A DNA stretch of 64,000 bases from Selaginella moellendorffii. Its lineage: Eukaryota; Streptophyta; Lycopodiopsida; Selaginellales; Selaginellaceae. The notes under the pieces were generated by a model. It had not been told where the DNA came from. It was given only the letters and a program-made list of their open reading frames with translations, and searched no databases. Shown here in pieces: positions 11,024-22,373 of the stretch (positions are counted from its first letter, which is position 1; each line of letters opens with the position of its first letter). The DNA is taken from positions 727,792 through 791,791 of the forward strand of contig NW_003314311.1 in the NCBI RefSeq assembly GCF_000143415.4, read 5' to 3'. The position numbers and the translations under genes were made by a program.

Positions 11024-11978
11024 AAGTGTAACAATGCTAGCAACCTTAGTATTGTAACAGGTTTTCTTGTGAGGGTGGTGAGAGCATCTTTAGGCATGAG
11101 GAGGAACTAGCAACCATGGATAAGTGTTGCGCATATAGCTATAAGTATAAAAAATTCCTTATTGGTGAATCCTTTCAAATATTTTTCTCTTACTACCACG
11201 ACAATAAAAGGTTAGTACCATTAGTTATTTTTATTTGGGGGTTCTAAATGTATAGTGAAAATAGTGGGTAGATCAGGTATATCCAACCAATATAAGGCAT
11301 AATTTAACTCTTACTTGCGTGTCTATTTTTGTTTTGCATTTAACTTAACTTAAGCCCAAACTCTATACCATGCTAGTTGGTGCAGTATAAGTGTGGACCA
11401 CACTTGAGCTCATGAATTGAAATGTTGAGCTCAATTTTCAATTATAATTTATTATAAATATTATAGATTTTAAAAAATTAAGATTATGGCAAACCTGACT
11501 TTATACTAGGGGTATAATATATTTTAAATAGCCATTAATCAATGAAAATAAAACCCATCCTATTTGTTTTAATACCACATGTAACACACTATCTTTCTCC
11601 CCTTAAAAATTTAACTAGACAAGGAGCAATTGCTTAGTGAAAAAGCCCTTAGTGGCTATTTTATCCCCATTTATCTTTCAAAGTTTCAAGGATCCATAGT
11701 GATAGTATATTCAAATTTCATTGTATAATCACATGCACTACAAAAGTCTATACTAACATCATCACTAACAAATAAAAAGTGACACTTTAAGCAAACAATC
11801 TTTAAGTCACCAATAAAAGCTTAAGGAATATACTCTATAAGTGTGCCATGAACCATTTTCTCAACTGTAGTTGGGCTAGCAGAGTCATCTTTTTCTTCAT
11901 CGTATTGTGTAACATCTTTATAGAAGGCCTTATTCTAATTTATCTTCCTTCCTCAAATGCTAATGCTTTTGAAGATTG

Positions 11979-12365
11979 TGTTAGGAATCCCCCAATTCTT
12001 GCCACATTCCTGACTCTCGCCGGATTTCTGACCTGCAGACCACATTCCTGATTCTTGAGACACTTCCCTATTCCTGACTCTCGAGACACTTCTTTATTCC
12101 TGACTCTCTGATTTCCTGTATGATTCCTGAGTCTCGAGCCACATTCCTGATGTTGATGTGGCGCCTCCTCGACCTCAGCTATATTTAGGCCGTCCTCGAT
12201 TCAAGAGTGGTGGAGCTTCATCAACCTATAGTATATATAGGTTAGCCTTGTTCCATTTCTCCACAATCTGAATCAACGCCAATCTAAAGCTTCTTCTTTG
12301 TTTCCACTAGCTTTTCTCTTTGTCTTTTGCATTTTCCAGTCTTGATCTTGTTGGGGGTCTTGACA
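11979..12365 (+). repeat. 5' LTR of the chromovirus
   Basis: 387 bp, TG...CA. It is 26 bp longer than the 3' LTR because of one extra copy of a CCTGACTCTCGAGACACTTC-type repeat. A TATA-like string (TATAGTATATATAG) lies about 150 bp before the end and may be the promoter. Confidence 0.93.
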
Positions 12366-12460
12366 GTTTGATTCAGATTGTGCTTTTTGCTTTTGCTTTA
12401 GCTCGTTTCGATTGTTTGATTGCCTTTGTCTTCTTCTCCCTTTTTTCTTTCTTCTTGCCA

Positions 12461-13360
12461 ATGGAGTCTCCAAGCCATCCTGATTTCTTTGCCGAAGTCT
12501 TTGCAAAAATCCAGTCTGAGAATACTGAGCTGAAGGCGACCCTTCTTCGCATGCAGCAGGAGCTTGCTTCACTTTCGGCTCAGGGATCCAGCAAAGTTCC
12601 TGAACCGAAGGTGAGTTTCCCGGTGAAATTTTCAGGCAAGCGTTCGGAGCTTTACGGATTTCTGAACCAGATGGAGCTGATCTTTACACTTCAACATCGG
12701 CGGTACCCCACTCCCGAGTCTCAAATCGGCGCAATTGGGACGTTGCTCGAAGTTGCAACTTTGTCATGGTTTTCTCCTCTTCTGGAGAAGAGCATGAAAG
12801 GGGTCATGGTTCCGGAGCTGATGGATCTTCAATTATTCAAAGAGAAGCTCGAAGCATGTTTTGGCGAGATAGATCGGGTTCGGGCTGCTACCACAAAGAT
12901 GAGATGTCTCTCTCAGGGGTCTCGTCCTGCCTCGATCTACGCTGCAGAGTTCCAACTCCTTGCCTTGGACACTCAGTGGGATGAGTGGGCCTTGATTGAC
13001 CAATTTCGTTTCGGCCTCAACAACGGTGTCAAGGATTTGTTGCTCACCATGGAGGATCCTAAGGACCTGTCGGACGCCATCAACAAAGCTGTTCGATGTG
13101 ACAATCGTCTCTTTGAATGTCGTCAGGAAAGTTGCCGTGCCACTGTTTTTCCGTCCCAGACCTAGGAATCTCAGCTTGAGTCTTCGGGGCATACTCCTGA
13201 ACCTACTGCTCCAGTCCCAATGAATATTTCTGGTACTCCCCGACTCATTAGAGGGAAGTTGAGTCTTGCTCAGAAGCAACGTCAAATATCTCATAATCTT
13301 TGCCTCTACTGTGCTGATCCTAATCACAAAACAGCTGTGTGTCCCAAGAAGCCTCCCTGA
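12461..13360 (+). pseudogene. Chromovirus gag, one in-frame stop
   Basis: Gag polyprotein: the retrotransposon capsid protein that packages element RNA. It starts at the ATG at 12461 (MESPSHPDFFAEVFAKIQSE). The capsid core is recognisable (VSFPVKFSGKRSELYGFLNQ; LSWFSPLL; ASIYAAEFQLLALDTQWDEW). A TAG at 13163-13165 interrupts the frame. Beyond it the same frame continues to the nucleocapsid zinc knuckle CLYCADPNHKTAVC (C-x2-C-x4-H-x4-C) and a natural-looking end at TGA 13358-13360. Confidence 0.85.
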
Positions 13361-14106
13361 CTACTCGAGTTCACTCTGCCTCAAAGTCCACCTCTATTGC
13401 AGTCGGGAAACGACCCTATCCAAACAGAGTAGGAGCCGTCTGTTTGGACTCCCCGAATAAAAATCACTTTTCTTCTTTATCAAGCTCCTCACCACCTTTC
13501 ATCAAAGCCACCACCAATTCCCGCAACTTCCGTGTCCCATGTCTCCTTTCTTTCACCGGACAATCAGGACTCAAGGCTCTGGCGCTACTGGACTCGGGTG
13601 TAACTTCCTGCTTCATGGACACGGACTTTGCTGCCCGACATCACGTTCCTATTTCTTCTACCATATGGGACCTGAGGGTTGAAGGCATCGGTAGGCATTT
13701 TGTGTCTCCATCTTCTGGACTTAGGGAAACGTTGCCCGTTCGAGTACACATCGGGTCCACCGTTACCGATATTGCCTTCAACATCATCAACAGTAAGTCC
13801 TCCTCTGTGGTGCTCGGTCTTCCTTGGTTTCAACTACATCAGCCTCAGATCTATTGGAAGGAATTACAGCTCATCTCTCCTACATCACCATCTCCCATGG
13901 CTTCCCCTACTATTCATCGAGTCCAAATCAGGAAAAGTTCCCTAAACTCAAATCGGGGTTCTGTTCTTGACTCTACGAAGTTTTCACCCTCTTCTTTTTC
14001 CTCTTTTCCATCTTGCACTAGACAGTATCCTCGTCTCATCATTCCATTTAGTCGTACACCTCCTCCTATCTCCACAATCACTATGAAAAAACTCCTTCAT
14101 GAATAA
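13361..14106 (+). pseudogene. Chromovirus aspartic protease region
   Basis: The frame encodes a retropepsin-like domain at about 13560-13880: ALALLDSGVTSCFMD carries the catalytic D-S-G, followed by VVLGLPWFQLHQPQIYW, the conserved second half. It is in a different frame from gag and is separated by a stop from the reverse transcriptase frame, as expected for a decayed polyprotein. In an intact element it would cleave Gag-Pol. Confidence 0.82.
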
Positions 14107-14124
14107 CCGATTTTCCTTTTTGCT

Positions 14125-16566
14125 TTGCATGTTTTTCTTGTCAATCTCCCTGAGAAGTATCATGATTTTGGGGATGTGTTTGACAAGAAAAAAGCTAGTG
14201 TACTGCCTATTCATCGGCCTTATGACTGTCCCATTGATTTACATGAAGGAGCGTCACCTCCGTGGGGGCCTATCTACGGGTTATCCCCATCCGAGCTTAA
14301 GGCCCTCAAAGAGTACGTGGATGAGAACCTTGCCTCGGGGTACATTCAGCATTCGCAATCCCCGGCTGGAGCACCTGTCTTCTTTGTCAAGAAGAAGGAT
14401 GGGAGTTTGCGGCTAGTCATCGACTATCGAGGTTTGAACAAGATGACTATTCGGAACCGTTATCTGCTACCCCTAATCTCAGACCTGTTGGAACGCCTTG
14501 GTGGTGCCCGCTTCTTCACCAAGATCGACCTCCGTGGAGCATACAACCTGATCCGGATCCGGTTTGGTGATGAATGGAAGACTGCGTTCCGAACCTGCTA
14601 TGGCCACTTCGAGTACACTGTCATGCCATTTGTCTTGACAAATGCTCCAGCAGTTTTCCAACACATGGCGAACGACGTCTTTCGGGAGTTTCTTGATCAA
14701 ATGGTGATCGTCTACCTCAATGACATCCTTATCTACTCAAAAACTCAGGAGGAGCACGATGAACATGTATGCAAGGTGCTGGCGAAGCTGCGAGAACACG
14801 GCCTATACGCGAAGCTTGAGAAATGTTCCTTCGATCAGCAGTTTGTGGAATTCCTTGGGTACATTGTCACTTCTGAGGGTATCACGATGGATCCTACCAA
14901 AGTCAAGACTATTCTCGAGTGGGAGCCTCCACAATCAATGTCGGACGTTCAGGTTTTCCTTGGCTTCGCCAACTTCTACCGCAAATTCATTGATCACTAC
15001 TCTGACATTGTCCTTCCTCTCACGCATCTCACTCGCAAGGATGTTCCCTTCTCTTGGTCTGCTGCTGCCCAGCAGGCCTTCGACACACTCAAGGCAGCCT
15101 TCAGTTCTGCTCCCGTTTTGATCCATGCTGATTCCTCCCAACCTTTCTTCATCGAGGCTGATGCCTTTGACTTTGCCATCGGTGCTGTGCTGTCTCAACT
15201 CAGAGCGGATCAAGAACTTCATCCGGTCGCTTTCCATTCTTGGAAATTCCAGCCTGCGGAGATCAATTACGAAATCCACGACAAGGAGCTCTTTGCCATC
15301 ATGGATTCCTTTGGAGAGTGGTGCCATTTCTTGGAGGGGGCGGGCCATCAAACAATAGTCTGGACGGATCACAAAAATCTCAAGTACTTTGCCACTTCCC
15401 GAGTTTCAAGCCGTCGTCAAGCAAGGTGGGCACAATTCCTGAGTCGGTTTGACTTTGTTATCAAGTACAGACCTGGAAAGCTTCAAGGCCTTCCTGATGC
15501 TTTTTCAAGGCACTCCTATCTCAGCCTTAGGCCTGGTAATCCTGCCTTCGATCAACAAGATCAAGTTATCCTCGGTCCTAATCGGCTTCAAGTTATGGCA
15601 ATTTCCCTGGCCCCTCAGGACTCCTCCTTGATGGATGCGATCAGAAACGATCTTCAATCTGATGATCTCGCCAGAGACGTTTTCCCCCATCTTCAGGCTG
15701 GACACCCAGTGACTCCCGACTGCCGGCGATTTGACGAGTTCGAATTATTGGATGGCTTATTGTACCGTGGGGAGCAGCTTTACGTTCCTGAAGGTGATGC
15801 TCGAAGGTTGGTCCTGATGGCGTGCCATGATAGCCCGATTGCTGGTCACTTCGGCATTGCGAAAACCTATGAGCTAGTTGCACGGGACTTTTGGTGGCCT
15901 CACATGGACGACTACATCAAAGCTTTTGTTACCTCCTATGACACTTGCGCCCAGAATAAGGTACCTCGCCACTTTCCTTCAGGTTTGCTTTGTTCCCTTC
16001 CGGTCCCTTCAGGTCCTTGGGAATCCATCTCCATGGATTTCTTGAGTGATCTTCCGAGTTCTTGAGGCTTCAACAGCATTTTAGTCGTGGTGGATCGCTT
16101 CACAAAGATGGCGCACTTCTTGCTATGTACCAAGGAGTTTTCGGGCAAGGACATGGCAAAACTGGTATTCAGGGAAATTTTTCGACTTCATGGGATTCCT
16201 ACAGATGTGGTTTCGGATCAGGGGCCTCAATTCATCTTTCATTTCTGGCAACAGTTTTTGCAGCTGCTTGGAGTGAAGGCCAATATCTCTTCGGCGTATC
16301 ATCCTCAAACTGATGGGCAGTCTAAGCGAACAATTCAGACGTTGGAACAATTCTTGAGGTGCTTCATCAACTATCATTAGGATAACTGGTTTGATATCCT
16401 TCCCCTTGCTGAGTTCTCCTATAACAACTCTGTTCACTCCTCTCTTCGAATTTCCCCCTTCTTTGCAAACTCTGGCCGTAATCCCCGATTCAATCTCTCA
16501 CTTCCTTCTCCATCCAAATCCTCTCATTCAAATCCCCACTCTGAGGCATTTGTCTCCAACCTCTAG
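14125..16566 (+). pseudogene. Chromovirus pol: reverse transcriptase, RNase H and integrase N-part
   Basis: A 646-codon open stretch (to TGA 16063-16065) that continues in frame through a second stop (TAG 16378-16380) to about 16566. RT is clear (PVFFVKKKDGSLRLVIDYRG; TKIDLRGAYNLIRI), but the active-site box reads YLND (AAT at 14719-14721) instead of YLDD. RNase H follows (FFIEADAFDFAIGAVLSQ; YEIHDKELFAI; WTDHKNLKYF). The integrase zinc finger has lost one Cys (SYDTC, TAT at 15937-15939), and the catalytic Glu of the DDE triad appears replaced by Lys in DGQSKRTIQ (AAG 16324-16326). The reading frame is cut by the nested element and resumes at 28320. Confidence 0.9.
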
Positions 16567-16584
16567 GAAATCCACAACTCCATA

Positions 16585-16609
16585 TAAGCTCTATTTCGTT
16601 AAAGTGGGA
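16585..16609 (+). repeat. Left terminal inverted repeat of the nested element
   Basis: Exact complement of 28293-28317. Including the possible ATA shared with the target site, the match is 28 bp. Confidence 0.95.
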
Positions 16610-17227
16610 TTTATTCAGTAAAATGGGACTAGGTACAAATTTTCAAGTATTTGAAAATGACGTGAAATTATATGTTTTTTGTCCAGGGGCTAGACATATC
16701 TGGGGCATGGTGACTAGCGTGGTGACTTTGTGTCCAGACTGAGTCCATCTGGTTGTATAATAAATCTCATTGTCAAGGTGAACAAGCCGAATCTGAAGCT
16801 AAAGAAGAGCAATGGCATGCGCGCACACACTATTTGTTTGTTCATTGAGCATGTGGTGAGCTTTCCAAGATGAACGTCATTCCTATTAGCCAGACATATA
16901 ACTTAATGGTGAGAACATTTAGATATTATTCAATGTTATCTTTTTCTAACGAATTTAATTGTGAAGGTGTAGCAAGAGGCATTGCTAGTCTGGAGAAGTC
17001 AATCTTAATACCGGTCTGAGAAATAGAATGGCATGTGCCCTCAGGCCTTTTACTAAATCACCTTTGAAAGAAATGCAAGCCTCTATGTAGTAAAAAAAAG
17101 GTACTAGAGAATAATATGAATGTTATTTAGTTTCATAAAAATACACTAAGAGTCAAATGAGTTAAAATACTAGTGCAAAGGGAAAAAAGTATTTGGTGAT
17201 CAAGTAAGGGCACACGCCATTATAAGC

Positions 17228-17485
17228 CTAAATGCTAGTGGACACCTCCTTTTTGGTACTCTCAGCGGTATTATCATCCTTCTCCGGGTCAGTTGTTTTG
17301 CTTTGGATTGTTGTCTCTGACGTTACTGGGGCGTTCTCGATAGTTGTTAATGTTGCCGTTTGTTCAGAAAAATGATCACCTGGAGTATAGTATGGGGAGT
17401 TTGGAAGACTTATATATTCTACATCTTCACCTATCTCCTTCTCCGTCTCCTTTTCTGCCTCACTTACAGATTTTGTGCTTGCCAT
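17228..17485 (-). CDS. Small acidic hypothetical protein inside the nested element
   Basis: An 85-codon frame starting MASTKSVSEAEKETEKEIGE and rich in Glu, Thr and Ser throughout, with no hydrophobic core. It is probably disordered. The frame extends upstream to 17587 without a better start. It lies near the left end of the element, on the same strand as the transposase-like gene. It could be a separate small gene or a terminal exon. No family recognised. Confidence 0.35.
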   Translation of the reverse strand: MASTKSVSEAEKETEKEIGEDVEYISLPNSPYYTPGDHFSEQTATLTTIENAPVTSETTIQSKTTDPEKDDNTAESTKKEVSTSI

Positions 17486-18125
17486 GAGAACACTCTTCAC
17501 CCTAAAATATGGAGTTCGTTGTGTTATAAAAGGAAACCAACACACACGCTGCAAGGGAATGATGGTACATAAAGCACGTAAGCCCACAATATGGGTTTAT
17601 GTGCCATTAATATGGGCCACACGCCATATTATTAGATTTATGCACGTGTGATTGGTAAATGCATATGTCACATCATCTTTGTTTTACCTCACACACTATA
17701 TCAGGCCTAATGAACCATATCACATGTGCGCACATGCTATATATATAGAGAAGTATTATGCAAGGATAGAAAAATTCAATGCATGATTGTGGAGAGCAAT
17801 GGCATGAAGCCACATGCTAAATAACATTTTAGAGAAAGAATTAAAATAAAAACATGCAAACAGTACTGAGTGGACCAAGACTTAGAAGTGCACAATTGAA
17901 TGAGGTATTTCTAATAAATATTTCACTCACCTCATATAGGAATGGCTACCACTCTCAAATGGCGTATCGCCTCATGCCATCACCTCGCAATTTGTTATAA
18001 CAATCCGATGAATTCATATTCGGCTTGTTCACCTTGAACTTTAAGTAAGATTTGCTAGAACAACTAAGAATTTATACTTGTTATTTGTATCATCTCACCT
18101 AGGAATGGTGTAAGGCCACATGCCA

Positions 18126-19770
18126 TCACGCCTCCTCTGATTCAGATTCGGATTGTTCACCTTGAAATAAAATACATTAGAAACTTAGTAAAAGAATATT
18201 AATGAATCTCACCTTGAACCTGGGTTATGAATGCTCTTGCTGCATCTCTTGCATGGTCTGGCAAGGTGATGGTGGCACTCTGCTTCCGCATCCAACCATG
18301 CACCCTGTATGGGGTTCGATCGACAAGGGCCTTATGCAAGGGTTGGCCATTCAACTCAGTCTACGCACTTTGCAGAGACCTTAAGTGTTTTGCTAGGGAC
18401 GCAATCATCATGTTTGCACCCCCACCACCCCATAGAGGTACAAAGAAGTTCCCATAGTTCTGGGCACCATGCCCATGAGCGATTATGCCAAACAGAGACA
18501 CAGGCAGCTGCATGGATGAAGAGATTGCCTTGGGGGCAGGATTGAGTCGAGGTAAGCACGTCTTTTTCTGGTCCATTTTGTCGTGGATGATGCAGAGGTA
18601 AGAGTCAGGTCTCTCCATAGAGAGAATCCTGTTATAATAATATGCAGTCCTGCAGCTTCTTTGCTCGATGTTGTGGTCGAGCCGCCTTCTAACCAACGTC
18701 TCTCGCTCTTGAGCGATGCAAGAATTCTTCGACAAAGCCATTTTGATAGCAGTGCACTCGTCACACTTTGAAAAGCTGGAGTACTTTCCTATACTCACAT
18801 CCCTGAACCTGTTGCTCCACAATCTACTAAATCTAGATTGGCTCAACTTCCTGTAGCCATTACTCTGGAGTTCCCGATTCACATCTTCCAATATGGCCCC
18901 CTTGGTATACATGGAAGGGAGAATTCGTTGGGTGTCTCGAGTTCCATCTTCCAAGAGGCGGGTTTTATGTGGTTGCTGCTCGCTACATGTCTCGACAAAC
19001 CTCTTGAAGATTGCCTCTCCATATACAACATGACCCCTGGTTTTGTGAGTACCGTTGTTCCCATGGACTGCCTGTTGAACCCTTTGTTCCTCGAACTCAG
19101 TTTTGATTCTGTAGAATGTGGTTCGAGGGACTCCATAAATGATTCTCCATGCCTTCATGTAGACCAAACCCCTCTGGAAGACCATGGCCCCCACCTGATG
19201 TTCTGAAGCATCAACAGATGACCGTAATGCCTCATACACAAAATTGCGAGCTGCCTTCCAGGACAATGTCTTGTATCTTGCTCTCTCCTCTTCAATAGCA
19301 TCCCAATCAGCATGTTGACAGCACTTCCTCTTGCAACAAGCAACTGTCGAGACCATTCGAACCTCCATCGCCATTTTCTGCCTTTTCGGTTCGTTGCTCA
19401 GATCCCTTTGGCTGTGCTTTAGGAAGGTGTACTTTCTTTTCCCATGAAGAGATGTTCTGTCATCAGTTGTAGTGGTGTTTGATTGTGAATCTTTCACATT
19501 CTCAAACACTAAGTGCCTCAATTTCCACCGCACAATGCTTCCAATAGTCAGACTGTTTTCTTTTGTGTCAACAACCTCTAAAATCGCAACTCCAATATCA
19601 TCTCAGCCCAATTCTTGATTAGCAACCGCATCTCTTGGATCGACAACTGTGGCTAAGCCCTCAGCTACCACCTCCCCCTCGGGGTTGTTTAGAAACACCT
19701 TTGCCTGAATCCATGTAGCACGGTTCTTAAGATCCACGGAGGGAACATGCGTCGCACTTGCGGAGGCCAT
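18126..19770 (-). pseudogene. DUF7869-like, transposase-candidate protein of the nested element
   Basis: Two exons (19770-18213 and 18160-18126) give a 530-codon protein with two in-frame stops: TGA at 19605-19603 and TAG at 18363-18361. Start MASASATHVPSVDLKNRATW. Recognisable blocks, in order, are WRIIYGVPRTTFYRIKTEFE, HGNNGTH, ILPSMYTKGAILEDVNRE, FSRLWSNRF, a Cys pair FSKCDECTAIK, RRRLDHN followed by AYYYNR, then CIIHDKMDQKKTCLPR and FGIIAHGHGAQNYGNFFVPL. This order (HGN, LPS-TK, W-F, C-x2-C, YY, D-MDQ-KT) is that of uncharacterised DUF7869-type proteins, some probably transposon-encoded. I infer a DDE-type fold with D in IIHDKMDQ as the first acidic residue. The second acidic D-N block usual in the family is not visible here. 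It ends in the acidic tail EQSESESEEA. The intron is 52 bp. Not proven to be a transposase. Confidence 0.6.
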
Positions 19771-20136
19771 TTTGAAAGTGCAGAAAAGAAGTTAAGACCA
19801 TACAAAAAATGATTGGAGAATGGCTTAAATCATAACATACCAAACAACCTCAATAGCATGAGGCCACATGCCATTATTCAAACATGCTATTGACACCCAT
19901 GTGAAATTTCGCATTCACAAAATTGGCATGAGGCCTCATGCCATCTTGATATACACACAGTTGCAGGCAAGTAAAAACATATATGACAATACGCTAGCCA
20001 TGAAATTGCAAGGGCCCAAGATGGCATGTGGCCTCATGCCATTTCTAAATGTGGTCCTAAGCCATTCCATGGTGAACATACCAGGAAGCACAAGTGCCGA
20101 ATATCAAGAGGAAGCGGTAGCCACACCAAAGACAGT

Positions 20137-20228
20137 GCCGCTCGCAACACCGCAACTACTCGTAGCGCCGCTCGCAACACCGCAACTGCTCGTAGCGCCG
20201 CTCGCAACACCGCAACTGCTCGTAGCGC
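20137..20228. repeat. 30-bp tandem repeat, three copies
   Basis: Units start at 20137, 20167 and 20197 and contain GCCGCTCGCAACACCGCAAC. It lies in the spacer between the two divergent genes of the nested element, followed by further CTCGCA-rich sequence. Confidence 0.85.
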
Positions 20229-21094
20229 AGCTCGCACAAACTGCCACTCGCATAAACTGCCGCTCGCAATGGGGCTCGCAATGCCACAACCGTTCGTAGA
20301 CGCATAAACCACAGCTCACAACGCCGCTTACACAAGCAGCGCTCACTGTGCTCAGCGGAACCAAGAACACGGCGCACAAAAATGATAGACCTAGGAATGA
20401 GTTCGAGAATTCAAAAATAACACACGCTTGAACGTCACATCAAATCCTCTGACATACCAGATCTTATGATTCCTCTGACAAATTTCAAACTGAGTAGCTT
20501 CTAGACTTTGCTGTCAGAGGTTGAACTTTGTCACATCATGTCCTTGCCTCGATCCAGCTGTGCCATGTCAGTGATTCGAACTTTACCATGCCATGTCAGC
20601 GATCCGCGCCAAGATTATTCGCCATGTAAAGGAATAATTATGCTGTGTGTGTACGTCCATTTATGGCAATATAAGGCCACACGCCATTCAAAGAATAATG
20701 CTAGTCGAGCATTTTTTGGTGCATTTTTGGGTTCAAAATTGCATGAGCCCACACGCTATAAAGTTTACCTGTACCAAAAATAGAAACAGCTTTATTTACT
20801 TGGGAATTTAAGTGGTTGAGGCATTTTTAAACTTACAAACACATGCCCTACTTACATTCCTTTGGTTGCTTAAAATTCAAAAATATTATAAACCTTTTTT
20901 TTTGCATTTTCAATGTTTTCAATTATGGTTTTTGATTTTCGCAAGACCAGCCTAGTAATCTATTTGCATCCCGTCATGTTTATAGCTAGCTTTCGTTTGT
21001 CCCCTTCGCTAGCCTGAGATACATCTGCTCGGCATCTGCCTCTTACAGCATTTGCCCAGAAAGGGCATCTTTCTTCACGCAGCATTTGCCACAT

Positions 21095-21114
21095 GTTTAG
21101 GGTTTAGGGTTTAG
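21095..21114 (+). repeat. Telomere-like TTTAGGG repeat
   Basis: Nearly three copies of the plant telomeric heptamer. Short internal copies of this type are known as telo-boxes in plant promoters, and this one lies upstream of the plus-strand gene of the nested element. Confidence 0.7.
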
Positions 21115-22373
21115 CAATTCAGTAGCTTGATAAACATGTAAATACAGAACTTGATGCAAAATCCTTTGATATGTCACAATGCCCCTAGGACCATAAACAC
21201 ATTTCAATAGAGAGGGTCCTTTCATTTCATAACTCCTTACGTAGATCTTAGTGAAACCAGAGTTAGTGAAGTTAGTTTCTTGTGATCCCGCATCTGATTG
21301 TGATGTCCCTTTGCAGTGTCGATGAAAAGGTCAATGCACACCAAACTGTAAAATCTTGGAGCAAAATAACGGTCGGATCTATGGCAAATGCCCCTGAAAC
21401 ATTGTAAGGTTTGTGTGGTCTCATGTGGTGTCCGATCGAGATGCTTCTTTGCAGGGTCATCAAGAAAGACATTGTATACCATTTTGTAAAATCTAGTTGT
21501 GATCTAACGGTTCGATCTCCAGAAAACTCAAAAACATCTTGCGCGTGTCAAAATATTCTAGGAATATACTCCTATGTGCCCCTGAAAATGGCATGCGGCC
21601 CCACACCATCAAGAAACTTGCAGGGTCATCAAGACTTCTTGCAGGGTCATCAAGAAGGACATTGTATACCATTCTTTATTTAGCTGAACATCTGGCATTT
21701 TTGGAAATACAAGATGCTTTGGAATATCCAATCATGCATGGTATAAATATAGCGAGGGTATTAAATGATATCCCAATCATGATCTTTCTTTTGGATTTCG
21801 CGTGCATGCAGTCCGAGGAATGATGACGTTGCGGATTTCTTTTGGATTTCACGTGCATGCATGCGTGCGGCGATCCAGAAATTAATGGTGGCGCCCAAGT
21901 CCGAGGAATGATGACGTGGCAGGATTACCAACCGTCGTGACATTTCGCGCGTGTGAGGTTAGGTTTTGCATTTTGCTTCGTACTCGCGCTCGCACACTCG
22001 CGCTCGCATCGCGCTCCCACTCGCGATCACGCTCACATTCGCGCTCATCTACCTTCTCTACAGGTTTCTCGTGTGCATCGGCGTCCACTCGCGCTTGCAT
22101 CACACTCGCGCTCGCATCACGCTCGCATCACGCTCGTGTGCATCGGCGTCCACTTCAAGACACACCCAGTTTGTAACTTCGCCGCCAACTCCGCCGCCCA
22201 TTCCGCCGCCCACTCCGCCACCCACACGCAGCCCACTTGGCGTCCCGGGAGATTTCAGCGCCACTCTCCAACTGTAAGTGGCAGAGTAGCCTTGCTGCTA
22301 CGATCCGCTGCACACACAGTGCACATTCGCCAGCGAGTCCGGCCTCGATTGTCACGCCTCCATTCGGCTTCAA

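Larger units (their letters stand above)
9190..11973. other. AT-rich non-coding region between the gene island and the chromovirus
   Basis: Base composition drops sharply after the PPR-SMR stop. The sequence shows no host gene. It contains a possible coding relic at 9314-9544, a (CT)n run, and segments that recur elsewhere in the window: about 11255-11380 resembles 58165-58290, and about 10020-10140 resembles 49750-49880. These are most likely decayed transposable elements. Confidence 0.6.
19771..22373. other. Spacer and probable divergent promoter of the nested element's two genes
   Basis: No convincing coding sequence. It contains six copies of the 22-bp palindrome family, the 30-bp tandem repeat, a telomere-like GTTTAGGGTTTAGGGTTTAG run (21095-21114), partial duplications built on TTGCAGGGTCATCAAGAAGG (about 21450, 21618 and 21640), a duplicated block containing GTCCGAGGAATGATGACGT (about 21809 and 21899), and a CGCTCGCA-rich low-complexity tract (about 21978-22140). 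Confidence 0.6.

Noticed and set aside
20034-20379. Overlapping 70-90-codon frames on both strands
   Set aside because: They come from the 30-bp tandem repeat, whose length is a multiple of three.
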